Assembly: GCA_964036295.1 (NCBI GenBank) | Contig: OZ038463.1 | Location: forward strand, 3,596,001 to 3,660,000 | Source: Plumapathes pennacea | Lineage: Eukaryota; Cnidaria; Anthozoa; Antipatharia; Myriopathidae | Direction: 5' to 3' | Length of the DNA stretch: 64,000 nt | Part shown: positions 1-11,118 of the stretch, one piece after another | Layout of the letters: each line of letters starts with the position of its first letter | Position numbering within the stretch: position 1 is the stretch's first letter | Position numbers and translations under genes: made by a program | The notes under the pieces: generated by a model | Told to the model about the DNA's origin: nothing | Databases searched by the model: none | The model's input: the letters and a program-made list of their open reading frames with translations, nothing else

Positions 1-1804
1 TCAACATTGCTTGGTAGCATTGCAGTACAACATTCACATGACTTTGCCAACAACTTTCGTCTTTTCGTTGCCGTGATTAAAATCATGGCCACGTCAGTGG
101 AGTTTAACAATAACTATAAAACAAATGAACAATTCAAGTAGACTGCAACATAAACATTTGTTATTATATTGATAACATGTTAGCAACTTGATGTACTCCA
201 ACGTTCTTTTGTTAGTTTACAGACCGTGAATTGTTATCTAAAGAATCATTTTAGTATTGTTAGTGCAACTTTACAGCTTTTACATGACTTTGATGACTTT
301 CGTGTTTTCGTTGCAGTTGAAAATCGTTGCAGTTAACATTGTACAAGTAATTCAACAAACCTGTATTCAGTTCTTGAGTATTTGCATGTGGCAATGATTT
401 GGCCTGCTTGCGCGCAGGCGGTACATGGTACAGGCTGTTCTGCCATCTTGTACGTGCACCAGATACGTCAGCTGACCTGAACACAATCCCAGACACCGAC
501 ATTGTGTTAAAACTCGGATACTTCTTTAGTAAGGAAAAGCAAAATACAGTCGGTGGAATCGACTATGACTATGAATTTACTATGACAAATTTCACCGTTT
601 GACCCGTTTACAGCATGATCCAAGTTTTGACAAGAGCGCAGTGGGCGCGCAATGGCAATGGAGATTGGGATTTTTAAACTGCAGGAGGGCTGCTCTGAAT
701 TTCGAAATCACTGAAGGATAACGTAGACGATAATGTTTGAGGGTTTGTTTCATATGCTAGAAAAGAACTAAAACTACGACTGTCAGGAACCGGTGAGTTT
801 TTAATATAAAATACAGTTGAACTACAGTATGCTAATTGCAAACGTCTTTCGTGAATTCAACAGTCGCCGTATATTTTGTGGTTTGATGCCCCGGGCTGTG
901 ATGAAGGCCAAGCAGGATTATATTGTGACCTTTTCGCTAGTTTTCCAAGCTATTTCAGACTGCCCGCGTGCAAGATAACCTATCCCGTTATTCTAAATCG
1001 TGTGTGACCCAGACAATATAACTAACATATTTCCGAGAAAAACGCGTAATCTTTAAAATGCAACCTTTGTACACTGCTTTCGTTAAAGACTTTGGGAGAA
1101 ATACAGCAATTTCTGTGTCATACTTCAGAGAGATTTGCCGCCCGCACTCTTATTCGAGCCGCCGAAATGGAGATAGTTTATTCCAGACCGGTCCGTAATC
1201 AAATTAAGCGTTTTCATGTCACTCGATTCTGAGCGATATTGGGTGATGTGGCCCTACTGCATGCCGGGACAGGTGCACGCGTGGCTACTACACGTACCAC
1301 GTCTACTACGTGAAAAAGCATTCGTTTTCGCTGTCCACACTAATACGCTGGACTGACCGAAAATGCTAAATGCCCGGATTGAGCATGCGCACACAGAGAT
1401 CACACGATTATCATGACGTCACGCGTTTCCGAAAAGCTCCGTTTTCGCCGTCCACCCATAAGGAGCCAGAAGGTGTTAAAAGTTTTCACGGTTGGGGACC
1501 TTGGTTGCTACTCTTGAATTACAATCCAATTACAAATCTGTCATCAGATCAGAAGCTAAAACTATCTCTCTCCTGTGGTTTCTGTCAATCACTCGTTCTC
1601 TCGTAATATCATTTTACATTGTATGTTGCGAGTTAATCAATAAGCCTGGAAGACCGCGCCAGTGAAGGATCCACGAGGTTTAAAGTTTTGATGTTTGGAC
1701 CCTGTTTTCATGTTGGAATGTTTCCGGAAGAGTTGTTGATCGATAGATCGCTGGACCAATTCGACCCACGCATTCATGGTCTTGAACGTTTCTGGTAAAC
1801 ACGG
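1..1804. other. Non-coding, no gene recognised
   Basis: I see no convincing exon, RNA gene or element with clear ends here. Short open stretches exist (for example about 400-600 on the plus strand) but show no recognisable domain, no codon pattern and no good splice sites. The text is AT-rich, with a more CG-rich part around 1140-1500. Confidence 0.5.
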
Positions 1805-1830
1805 CGTGCGGTGCGGTGCGGTGCGGTGGA
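1805..1830. repeat. Short GTGCG pentamer array
   Basis: About four to five tandem copies of GTGCG, just outside the left end of the foldback element that begins at 1860. It makes no protein sense in any frame. Confidence 0.7.
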
Positions 1831-1871
1831 AATGTGGCGCGAATAGGGCGTGCAAATTGGCTATGTTTAAA

Positions 1872-1946
1872 ACCAGGAACCGGAACCCGGGAACCGGGAA
1901 CCGGGAACGGGGAACCGGGAACCTGGGAACCGGGAACCGGGAATCG
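1872..1946 (+). repeat. GGGAACC minisatellite, left foldback arm
   Basis: About nine near-identical heptamer-like units of GGGAACC lie just inside the left terminus of the foldback element. The inverted counterpart is at 2764-2834. Arg/Pro/Val-rich open frames across it on both strands are by-products of the repeat. Confidence 0.85.
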
Positions 1947-2763
1947 CGAAGCCAGTGACCGCTCATTACGCCTGTCTTTCGTTTCATCATTGCATGGTGC
2001 ACGATTTCGGAGCAAACTGAAGGGTAAGCTAAGAAATATTGGATCGTTATGAGTATCCTTACATGTTAGACCAGCGAGAAAACTTAGGCCTTAAGACTGG
2101 AATGTCCGGCCGGACAGAAATATGAGGGACGTTTCAGTTTGAGACACCGGCAGTTACCCAATCAATCCAAGACTAAGACTTAAACAAAGTCCGCAACAAA
2201 GCGAAGCTGTTTTTAAAAGGAAAAGTGATGATGAGATTTAAGATGAGAGATAAGTGATGACGAGATTTTTCAACACTCCGCACTTTCCATAAGAATTACA
2301 TAAGACTCCTCATTTTCCATAAAAGTTACGTATGTTGTGTAATATGGAAAATCTGAGAACCGCGTAGCGATTTTTATTTCCAAAAGTGTAATGTAGTTAA
2401 TCCATCTTTCTGTAGCCTATTGACTTCAAAGTTGGGCTCCGATAAAGAAAAAAAAATGCATCTAAAGGTCCAAGAAGCACGCTTGTTTAGCAAATAATAA
2501 AATTATAGGCTGCTTTGTTTCTCGCGCACGGAGTTTGAATCATACATAAAAAGCTGATCTCCTCACCTTGAAGATGTCGTCCCCCTTTCGTGATCCACTT
2601 CATTGTCTCTAGGGCTTAAAAATATCTTCAGTGAGTAAAAGTATACTGTGGACGACTCAAAAGGATGAATATTTCTTAGCTTACCCTTCAGTTTGCTCCG
2701 ACATCGTGCACCATGCGATGATGAAACGAAAGACAGGCGTAATGAGCGGTCACTGGCTTCGCG

Positions 2764-2834
2764 ATTCCCGGTTCCCGGTTCCCAGGTTCCCGGTTCCCCG
2801 TTCCCCGTTCCCGGTTCCCGGTTCCCGGTTCCAG
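2764..2834 (-). repeat. GGGAACC minisatellite, right foldback arm
   Basis: Inverted counterpart of the array at 1872-1946, with a few unit differences (for example GGGGAAC variants). Unit number is similar in both arms, so the arms have expanded together or been homogenised. Confidence 0.85.
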
Positions 2835-3018
2835 GTTTTAAACATAGCCGTGCAAATTGCACCGATGTGCTTCAGGCGGCAGAGCCGAAGAAACTAAAAG
2901 GAGTGATGCTGCGATAAACCCTTTTCCTAGGCAGAAATTAGGCGTTCGTCTCTTCTCCGGATGGTGGAATGAGGGAACAGTATTACCGTTTTATTGTCTA
3001 ATATTTTATTGATGTACT

Positions 3019-3612
3019 GAACTTTTGCTGTTAGTGAACCTCAAGCTGGGAATCAGTTCATTCTGATAAATAAGCACAATTTACGTGCATTGGGGGTTCA
3101 CTTATTTATGATTCTTGTGCTGTTTTTGCTGTTAGTGAACCTCAAGCTGGGAATCAGTTCATTCTGATAAATAAGCACAATTTACGTGCATTGGGGGTTC
3201 ACTTATTTATGATTCTATCTGCTGTTTTTGCTGTTAGTGAACCTCAAGCTAGGAATCAGTTCATTCTGATAAATAAGCACAATTTACGTGCATTGGGGGT
3301 TCACTTATTTATGATTCTTGTGCTGTTTTTGCTGTTAGGGAACCTCAAGCTGGGAATCAGTTCATTCTGATAAATCGGCACAATGTACGCGCATTGGAGG
3401 TTCACTTATTTATGATTCTTGTGCTATTTTTGCTGTTAGTGAACCTCAAGCTGGGAATCAGTTCATTCTGATAAATCGGCACAATTTACGTGCATTGGAG
3501 GTTCACTTAATTATAATTCTTGTGCTGTTTTTGCTGTTAGTGAACCTCAAGCTGGGAATCAGTTCATTCTGATAAATCAGTACAATGTACGCGCATTGGA
3601 GATTTACTTTGT
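3019..3612. repeat. 101-bp satellite, six monomers
   Basis: The motif TTAGTGAACCTCAAGCT recurs at 3031, 3132, 3234, 3335, 3436 and 3537, so the unit is 101-102 bp with about six copies. Monomers differ at a few sites: later copies read AATCGGCAC where early ones read AATAAGCAC. Each monomer contains GTGAACCTC near its start and, most clearly in later copies, GAGGTTCAC about 55 bases on. Every unit can therefore fold as a hairpin. No open frame runs through the array. Confidence 0.92.
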
Positions 3613-3619
3613 TAGAATA

Positions 3620-4115
3620 TTTAGCATTCATGCCAGTTACTGATACGATTCTCAGCGTTTCTCATACGTTTCTCGTTGCCATTAGCGAATAGCAAGAGTT
3701 GTAGTGATTTCTCCTTGAATGCGTTCTGGGTTAGCTGTCGCAATGTTTATCTCTGGATGTCGAATAATAGCATATGTAACTCATAAAACTCGTACCTTCG
3801 GCAGCGGACGTTTTTAAAGCCCCGAAGTAAATTTCAGGCAAGGTGAAGGTGAAGGAAGCCATTCCAAAGCAAAACCAACAGTCAATCAATGTCAAACGCG
3901 CGACTTTTTATTGGACGTTGAAAAATCTAAAAGTTACATCTGAATAATTATGAACAATGAAAGAGCTTCATAATTGATGAGGTGAAGTTGAAGGTGTTCT
4001 ATTCTAAAATCAAACTTTACAGGCTGCCATTCACTTGCTTCGCTTTGTTTTATCATACTAGAACATAAATCAAAGCTAATTACATGCAAAACTTCCGCGT
4101 TGCTTTTAGCATGGC
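3620..4115. other. Non-coding spacer 3' of Ly6 remnant
   Basis: No gene or element with defined ends is visible. The part from about 3900 resembles the 3' flank of the intact Ly6 genes (short AT-rich sequence preceding the terminal exon on the minus strand). Confidence 0.4.
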
Positions 4116-4118
4116 GTC

Positions 4119-4241
4119 TCACTCGAAGAACGAGACCACAGCGAACAGGAAGCACAGAGAGACGAGCAGAACGCTGAAGGACGGGGCGGCTCCAGAGTTG
4201 CACAAAGTAGTGTCGCAACAAGTGGCCTCACAAGCGCCCCA
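4119..4241 (-). pseudogene. Ly6/uPAR gene fragment (3' end of terminal exon)
   Basis: On the minus strand this reads CEATCCDTTLCNSG, then a hydrophobic tail ending in VVSFFE and a stop codon. This is the C-terminal third of the Ly6/uPAR proteins encoded at 8491-9230 and 29316-30026, including the CC...LCN signature and the GPI-type tail. Upstream of the first Cys the similarity stops: the 5' part of the exon, with the CYTC start of the three-finger fold, is gone. About 4310-4440 still resembles the intron of the intact paralogues (shared ACTGAAACGCAGAT). I see no signal-peptide exon. It is a truncated duplicate, not a working gene. Confidence 0.82.
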
Positions 4242-4671
4242 CCCCCCACTCCTGAAAAATGAACGGCCCCTTTATCGGTACTGAGCCCTTAGTGAAAGAA
4301 ACCTACACTCCGAGCCCTTAATTCTTATACCTGTAGATCGGATCGCTCTAAACGGATGCAAAATTGTTCAAGACAATCTTATTCTGTAGTTTTGAGTAAC
4401 TGTAAAGTACAGTAAAACTGAAACGCAGATATACTTCTCACACAAAGCAAAATTGATAAATAAACTGTAAATATGAAAAAAGTTCATTTGCAAGATAACT
4501 ATTGAAAATAACTTTAGGAAAAAAATAAAAAATAATTTTAATAAAATAAAACTTAGCTCCTCAAAATTACGCAGGTTCCCTTTAGTATGCTGCGTTGCCA
4601 ATGCTCCGCAGCAATATATATATGGGAAGTATCAAAATGTATCCCCAATTAGCTCTATAGTTAACGATGAA
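4242..4671. other. Degenerate Ly6 intron remnant and spacer
   Basis: About 4310-4440 aligns by eye with the intron of the Ly6 genes (around 8940-9080 and 29760-29850). The remainder is AT-rich and shows nothing recognisable. Confidence 0.45.
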
Positions 4672-4881
4672 TTCGATTGGGTCTATTCCGGAATAGGAAT
4701 AGCTAAAATGACCAAAAGTTTTGCTTGCTTAGGGGGAGATTCTGTTAGAAATTGTTTTAAAATCCTCCACGCGGCTTGCATCTTGAACAACTCCCAATTT
4801 ATCCTAACCCTATTCAGCTCCAAACCAAATAATTTTACCGATAATCAGCGCTATTCCTATTCCGGAATAGACCCAATCGAA
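4672..4881. mobile_element. MITE with CTATTCCGGAATAG-containing ends, copy 1
   Basis: It begins TTCGATTGGGTCTATTCC and ends with the reverse complement, about 210 bp overall. The end sequence itself contains the 14-bp palindrome CTATTCCGGAATAG. A second copy in opposite orientation lies at 30231-30444 and is similar along its whole length. A 101-codon open frame inside is shared by both copies, but only because the DNA is shared. I cannot see a convincing target duplication. Confidence 0.85.
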
Positions 4882-5048
4882 CGCGCCCTAAATACACTTG
4901 ACAAGTTGGCCCACATCCATTTCCTGGCCATGACAATTTATAAGTTTGTCGACGTCGAGGCCCGCAAAGATGTTCGTGTATTAGGCGCATATAATGTTTG
5001 CCATGACATTTAACCCAATTGTTAATGAGTGATCATGTTTCATTTTCT

Positions 5049-5252
<204 letters not shown>

Positions 5253-5864
5253 GATTATGAAGTCAGCGTTGGTCAGGTTCCTTCGTGTACCTGTCCCTTT
5301 AAATCAAAGAAGCCCGGTCAAGTCTGCAAGCATCTGGTCTGGGTATACCTCAATGTACTAGATGTAGACTAAGATAGCAACTTAATTCAGCAAGTTGGCT
5401 TCACGAAATCAGAAATATGCAAGATGTTCAAAAATGCCCCGGTAAATATACCAGCAAATGTATTGTTGCCAGAAGGGGTTGAAAATACTCACTCAAAGGC
5501 CTTTGCTCGACATTCACAAAATGGTGAACTACAAGAATGGATAATCACAAGGAAGGACCATCCCAAAGTTGCACAATGTTCTGGGGCACCATGTTTCAAC
5601 AAAATAGGAAAGGGAGACTTGCATTTAGCAGTAAAGGGACTGTACTGCCCTCCAAATCAATCAGTGGCAGTTTCCACCACCTTCAGATATTGTTTCAACA
5701 TAGCGTGTACAAAGCGCAAAAGATCTAGATCTAACATTTTACCGCTGGAAAGCAATGTTGTGTATCTGGACCCCAGAGCAAATCCTACTGATGCTGAAAT
5801 GCAACATATTACCGATAGAGGATTTAAAACTAGACTAAAAATCAGAATAGGAGAGGCGACATAG
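5253..5864 (+). pseudogene. SWIM zinc-finger protein, 3' fragment with an internal stop
   Basis: Directly after the microsatellite a frame reads DYEVSVGQVPSCTCPFKSKK...VCKHLVWVYL. This is the CxC...CxH pattern of a SWIM zinc finger. A TAA at 5370-5372 interrupts it. The same frame then continues (about QQVGFTKSEICKMF onward) to a TAG at 5862-5864. The second part has further Cys pairs (QCSGAPC, FRYCFNIAC) preceding a basic stretch, suggesting a second zinc-binding module. No frameshift is needed between the two halves, so a single point mutation probably made the stop. The 5' part is missing. I believe similar SWIM plus Cys-rich proteins are repeated in cnidarian genomes and may be transposon-derived; this is from memory and unverified. 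Confidence 0.7.
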
Positions 5865-5957
5865 CCAACTGAATAATTAATAAGTTGTTAATAAGTTATT
5901 TTAATTGATTAAAAGAAATTAATGTGATATATTTTTTATCAGTTGGCTATGTTGTCT
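5859..5957. other. Stem-loop just after the SWIM fragment stop
   Basis: GACATAGCCAACTGA (5859-5873) is repeated in inverted form as TCAGTTGGCTATG (about 5940-5952), separated by an AT-rich loop. The left arm overlaps the stop codon of the SWIM-type fragment. It could be a small MITE end pair or an RNA hairpin in the 3' end; the sequence alone does not decide. Confidence 0.55.
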
Positions 5958-6115
5958 GTTATTAATTTGGTTGTATTTGATCACTAAGAACTGAAAGTCG
6001 TATTTGCTTTTCGTACGTCTCCATGGTAACCATTGTTCAAATACATCGTGATGTCGTAAGTAAATTTCCATTTTGTGAGCTTTTGAGCGCTGTATCATCT
6101 TAGTTAAATCGAAAC

Positions 6116-6233
6116 AAGCAACTAGCAAATCGCAACTAGCAACTAGCAAATTGCAACTAGCAACTAGCAAATTGCAACTAGCAACTAGCAAATTGCAACT
6201 AGTAACTAGCAAATTGCAACTAGCAACTAGCAC
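6116..6233 (-). repeat. CAACTAG heptamer array, right flank
   Basis: About 16 heptamer units, mostly CAACTAG, alternating with CAAATTG. This is the inverse of the array at 5049-5082. Together they bracket about 1.1 kb that includes the TAA microsatellite and the SWIM-type pseudogene. Confidence 0.8.
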
Positions 6234-6239
6234 GTTAAC

Positions 6240-7900
6240 TTCTCTCGAATTACGCACGTTTGTTTTCACAACAAATTCAGTTAACAGCTTACAATTCTAC
6301 CGATTTGAAAACCTTGAAAGAAAAAAAGCGTCTGTCAAACCAACCACCTAAATAAATCCCAATTGTTCTGAGCTGAATGAAATGGCCGATAGCGATTGAT
6401 AGTTGCTCGCTCACTAAAGCTTTCAAAAAACTGCAGTCTTATCTTTTTCCAGAAGAAACTGCTTTGTAACTCAGAGTATATTTTATTCTTTTGAATAAGT
6501 TTCTTACACACACAATAATGTAGAAAGCAAAATGACACTAAAGGAAAATCATTTCATCACACACTGCGACCGACACATCGTTAAAAGTTATATTATTCAA
6601 AACTCACCGATTAATTTTCCTGCCTCCTCGTGGAGCGTTTAGGTTTTCTCCCAGCAATCTAAACATCTTCAAATCACCACGGCGTCTTTGTCCCGGACAG
6701 TGATTTAGAATATAGAGAGTTCTGGTGCATCGTGAAAAATATATTTACAGGCTTCACAGTGCGCCATGACGAGCAAATATGTCTGCAAAACTTGATTTTT
6801 TTCACGGTGTTTTAGTCATAACTGTTCACGGTGATTATTTGCTTTCCACTTTCTTCCTAACAAGTGTGCGAATTTCAACACAAGTAAAACAACCCTCCAT
6901 AGATCTGCAGTACTTGTTGTTCCTCGAGTGTTTTGATTCCTTCTTCGTAACGGTAATTTTCCCAGATTGTAAGTTTTTCCCGATTATCACAACCTAACAA
7001 TGAGTATCCGGAACGTTTAAACCTCCCACTGAACTTCTGGGCCTTCTATGGCAAACGTTTAGCATCTGCTCCAGTAATCATTCGCGATCCACATGTGCAA
7101 ACTGAATATGAGCGGGCCGTACAGGAAAATATTGCCCGCTCAGACGACCAATCAGAATGCGCCATTTCGCGCGTATTGCCCGCTCAGAAACTAGCCATAT
7201 AATAAAACTGAATATTTGTTTCGTTTTGCAAATTATCATAAGTTTCGAGAGTAAACCAAGGTTCAAGCTGTAAGTCTTGCGGTTCATGAATATTTGCAAG
7301 AAATCTTGTGTCAGTCATAGTCCTTCCACGTGATCCTGCAACGGCTCAGTCATACACACTAGTGTATACAGCAGTGTGTAGTACAACAAACTTGTATGCT
7401 TTGCACAGGGTTGTAAAATCAAATATTATGTTTATTTCGAAACCGCTCCAACTTTCGAAACCATTCGACCTTCAAACTTTCTGCATAACAACTTCGAATT
7501 TCGAAATCGCACTTCCCGAACTGGTTTGACTGTTTCGAGCTTTCGAAAGAGTGAACCTTTGTCCTGGCCTCTCAAAAAACAAAGTTTATCAAACATATTT
7601 AGCATTCCTTTATTTGAGTACTTAACTGTATTTTTCTCACGCGAGTATATATTATAACTTCAAGAACTGAGAGCTCAGCACTTACAACCTGTCCAAAATA
7701 ATGCCATCAAAGCAGATTAAGCAGGTTTTGCCAGGCGTGTAGCAATTAAGACCATGCACGTTCTACATGCTTTTGCTGATTTGTCAGCCATACACTTGAA
7801 CTATCAATTGTCTCATACGTTTTCTTCTTTAAGAGATTGGGAGAACCTGCATTTGGAGCTTTGGAGTGAAAGGGTTTAAAACAAAGTTTAAAAGCGGCTG
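6240..7900. other. Mostly non-coding; one exon-like patch
   Basis: On the minus strand about 6606-6728 is exon-like: it stays open, encodes LNHCPGQRRRGDLKMFRLLG and more, is preceded by an AG and ends at a GTGAGT donor near 6606. I do not recognise it, and no partner exons are evident. The rest shows no gene. Confidence 0.3.
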
Positions 7901-7920
7901 GAATTAAAGCGCGCTACTGA

Positions 7921-8345
7921 TCGAGTTGCGGCCGTCAAGCTTGGATAACACAACTCTGAGTGACAAGGTGTGCATGGTCAAAACCGTTCTCGCTCTGAAA
8001 AATTCCTCATCTCCAGTGCTACACGGGAACTGCATTATATTGTTCGTTAGAGTGCAAAGTACGTCTACTGCGTGAAAGAGCTAAATGATGTGAAGTTACT
8101 CCTCTTTCATAGTCCGGCTTTATTTGATTCTTAATTTAAAAAAAATATGGGACGGGGAAATTTCTATTGAATTAAAACTGTTGACGTCATTGTGGAATTA
8201 TAAAACCTGCCAATCAGCCAATCAGCCACCAGATGCGATTGATCTGCATGGGAAGCTAAAACAAAATAGAACAAGGCGTGAGGTACATTCTTTTATTCAA
8301 AATCTAAATATCGTGTTACAGTGCATGAACAAAAAAAGATTTTAG
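7921..8345. repeat. Ly6 3'-flank segment, repeated at 28361-28760
   Basis: Blocks such as CGTTAGAGTGC, CTACTGCGT(G/T)AAAGAGC, ATATGGG and ATTTCTATTGAAT occur in the same order here and at about 28361-28620. Partial copies lie near 28950 and 32050-32330. It is the 3' flank carried along when the Ly6 genes were duplicated. Confidence 0.7.
8292..8297 (-). terminator. Poly(A) signal of Ly6 gene A
   Basis: AATAAA on the minus strand, about 195 bases past the stop codon. The same hexamer in the same context (AATAAAAGAATGT) lies below the second gene at 29129-29134. Confidence 0.65.
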
Positions 8346-8490
8346 TAAACTGCGAGTTAACATTGCTGACTGAGTCATAAGCCATGAGTTGAAATGATTG
8401 CGTTTTTACTGTGAAATTTTAGAAACATTACAGCATAAATCAAAGTTAACATGAAGTGTAAAAATTCCGCGTTGCTTTTAGCGTGGCGTC

Positions 8491-9230
8491 TCACTTGAAG
8501 AACGAGACCACAGCGAACAGGGAGCACAGAGAGACGAGCAGAACGCTGAAGGACGGGGCGGCTTCAGAGTTGCACAGATCAGAGTCGCAGCAGCCAACCT
8601 CACAATCGGCGTCCTTATCCTTATCCTTTGATGCCTTACAGCCTGCCTCGGATTTGTCACACTCCTGTTTGTTTGAGCATGATCGCTTAGTTTCCTTCTT
8701 GCCGTCCTTGCCTTTGCTGTAGAATTTCATGCATATATCTTTACCAGAGGGACAGGTCTCCTCTTTTCCGTCATCGGTGCAATCAGTGCATGTATAGCAC
8801 TTGAGCGACAAAGCTTAAATGAAGAGATAGAATATGCATTATTACCAATACAAAATGTTTTCGCAACTTCTGAATCTGGTGTGGAACAAAACACAGGTGT
8901 TATATTGATCAATACTGAGCGACACGCCGCACCGCAACAGCTACGTTTATAGTTTGGATTGCTCTCATGAAAAATTCTTCAACGCAATCTTATTCTGTCG
9001 GTTTGAATAATAATAAATACTGAAACGCAGATGTAAATGATACTGAACTGATAGCGTGAAGAAAATCCAATTGCGTGATCAAGGACAGAACTGGAGTGAA
9101 GCAGGACAGAAACAAGGAATGTAAGATTTTTCATTAAACATGGTTTCAATAAAAGGACTAGTTATTCGTAATTACTCTTACCAACTGCAAAAGAGGCGAG
9201 AAGAAACAAAGAAATCAAGGCGAACTTCAT
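8491..9230 (-). CDS. Ly6/uPAR-type three-finger surface protein, gene A (two exons)
   Basis: Exon 1 is 9230-9182 (start ATG at 9228-9230) and exon 2 is 8813-8491, with a GT-AG intron in phase 1; the protein is 123 aa. Residues 1-18 (MKFALISLFLLASFAV...) form a signal peptide. The mature part starts LSLKCYTCTDC, carries ten cysteines in Ly6/uPAR order, and ends with the signature CCDSDLCN. The last 20 or so residues (SFSVLLVSLCSLFAVVSF) are hydrophobic, so the protein is probably GPI-anchored outside the cell. The middle loop is very Lys/Asp-rich. The family covers receptors and modulators with a three-finger fold; the ligand cannot be told from sequence. A close paralogue is at 29316-30026. 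Its promoter and poly(A) signal are conserved, which argues that it is expressed. Confidence 0.9.
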
Positions 9231-9420
9231 CCTGAATTGCAAAACAAGGTGCAGAACAGGCAAAATCACTCTGGTTCTGAGGTTCTGGGGCTCTGACACA
9301 CTTATTAACCGACAAACCCAAAAAACTGCCAATCAATCAAATGCTGTCAGCAGAAGCTCCAATGAGAAAGAAGACAGCCCGAAGCGACAGCCAATGAGAA
9401 TGTTTTGTAGTGCCTAACCG
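9231..9420 (-). promoter_or_regulatory. Conserved promoter and 5' UTR of Ly6 gene A
   Basis: About 190 bp upstream of the start codon are nearly identical to the region upstream of Ly6 gene B (30027-30215) and partly preserved at 35960-36120. Shared blocks include two CCAAT-type motifs, TTGATTGATTG, a TTAATAAG TATA-like stretch near 9305 and a GAACCTCAGAACC direct repeat in the likely leader. Flanking DNA is less similar, so this block is probably regulatory. Confidence 0.55.
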
Positions 9421-9429
9421 GTGGAACAA

Positions 9430-10373
<944 letters not shown>

Positions 10374-10431
10374 ACTTTATCAATTTAATACGCTTCTTCG
10401 AGTGTAACAAAGTTAGAAATGAAAGCGAGAG

Positions 10432-10625
10432 TGTTGTGGAATTGATGCTGTACTCGTAACGAACTAAATGTGCACAATATGAACTCGACTCTCAAACTCT
10501 AAGACTCAAAAAAAAACCCATGTGTTCGATCTTAAAACTGACTTTTCGCACGTGATCAGTGCGTGATCATTGCGTAATCAGTGCGTGATCTGGGAGCCTC
10601 TAATTAGTTCGACTAAACTCGAACA
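10432..10625 (-). repeat. BEL/Pao 3' LTR
   Basis: This 194-bp copy differs from the 5' LTR at 16807-16999 by a handful of substitutions and one base in an A run. That level of difference suggests a fairly old insertion. It ends exactly at the polypurine tract. Confidence 0.92.
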
Positions 10626-10637
10626 CTCTCCCCCCTT
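10626..10637 (-). promoter_or_regulatory. Polypurine tract of the BEL/Pao element
   Basis: On the minus strand AAGGGGGGAGAG runs directly into the TG of the 3' LTR. This is the standard plus-strand DNA priming site of LTR elements. Confidence 0.85.
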
Positions 10638-10677
10638 GGCTGACAATTGCCCTGTCTGCCAACATGTTCTGAAAAGT

Positions 10678-11118
10678 TTAGTTAGGGGTATTTTCCTCTG
10701 CGGCATGCTCCACAAACGTTATGGGTACTTCAGGTTGACTTGCAGGTTGGTTCTGCTTCTCGGATCTGAGCTCAACGGGAAACAACTTTTGGATAGGTCG
10801 TCTCAGCTCCCTTTTCTTCCCAGCATTGGTGTTCACTTGCACAACAGCTGCTCGTACCTGTCCATCTCTTCCGGTCAGCAGCCTTGCTACTCTTGCAAGA
10901 TCCCAATTCAGTCTGGCTTTCTTCTCGTCTTGCACGCAAACTACGTCTCCTACACTAATGGCAGGTCCTTCTGTCTGCCTTGGACGGTGATGTTCTCGTA
11001 ATTCTGTGAGGTACTCTCGTTTCCACCTCTTCCAGTAGTGCGACAGGACGGCGTGAATGTACCTTTCGCGTTTGGACACGTTTCCATCATCTAGTTTCTG
11101 GTAGCACTGCTCTATCAC
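10678..11118 (-). pseudogene. BEL/Pao polyprotein C-terminal domain (DUF5641-like)
   Basis: The frame contains RERYIHAVLSHYWKRWKREYL, then VGDVVCVQDEK and LNWDLARV, typical of the small domain behind BEL/Pao integrases that precedes the end of the polyprotein. It is shifted relative to the integrase frame near 11110. The family describes the domain; its exact role is unclear. Confidence 0.8.

Larger units (their letters stand above)
1860..2848. mobile_element. Foldback transposon (989 bp) with long inverted repeats and 11-bp target duplication
   Basis: The two ends are inverted copies starting GCTATGTTTAAAACC. The arms are about 185-200 bp each (1860 to about 2045, and about 2668 to 2848). 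Each arm has an outer part made of a GGGAACC minisatellite and an inner unique part of roughly 100 bp. The 11 bases CGTGCAAATTG occur directly outside both ends (1849-1859 and 2849-2859), a perfect target-site duplication. The centre (about 2050-2660) has no coding capacity, so the copy is non-autonomous. Long minisatellite-bearing arms are typical of foldback elements. A 9-11 bp duplication is known for Mutator-like elements, so a MULE relationship is possible but not shown. Confidence 0.88.

Noticed and set aside
1637-2052. Pro/Arg/Phe repeat proteins on both strands
   Set aside because: They arise from the GGGAACC minisatellite in the foldback arms; both arms give the same shadow frames.
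3019-3612. CRISPR-like array
   Set aside because: The units are 101-bp full repeats without unique spacers, in an animal-type genome.
4708-5013. A 101-codon frame shared with 30210-30395
   Set aside because: Both lie within MITE copies and are conserved only because the DNA is; no start context, no domain.
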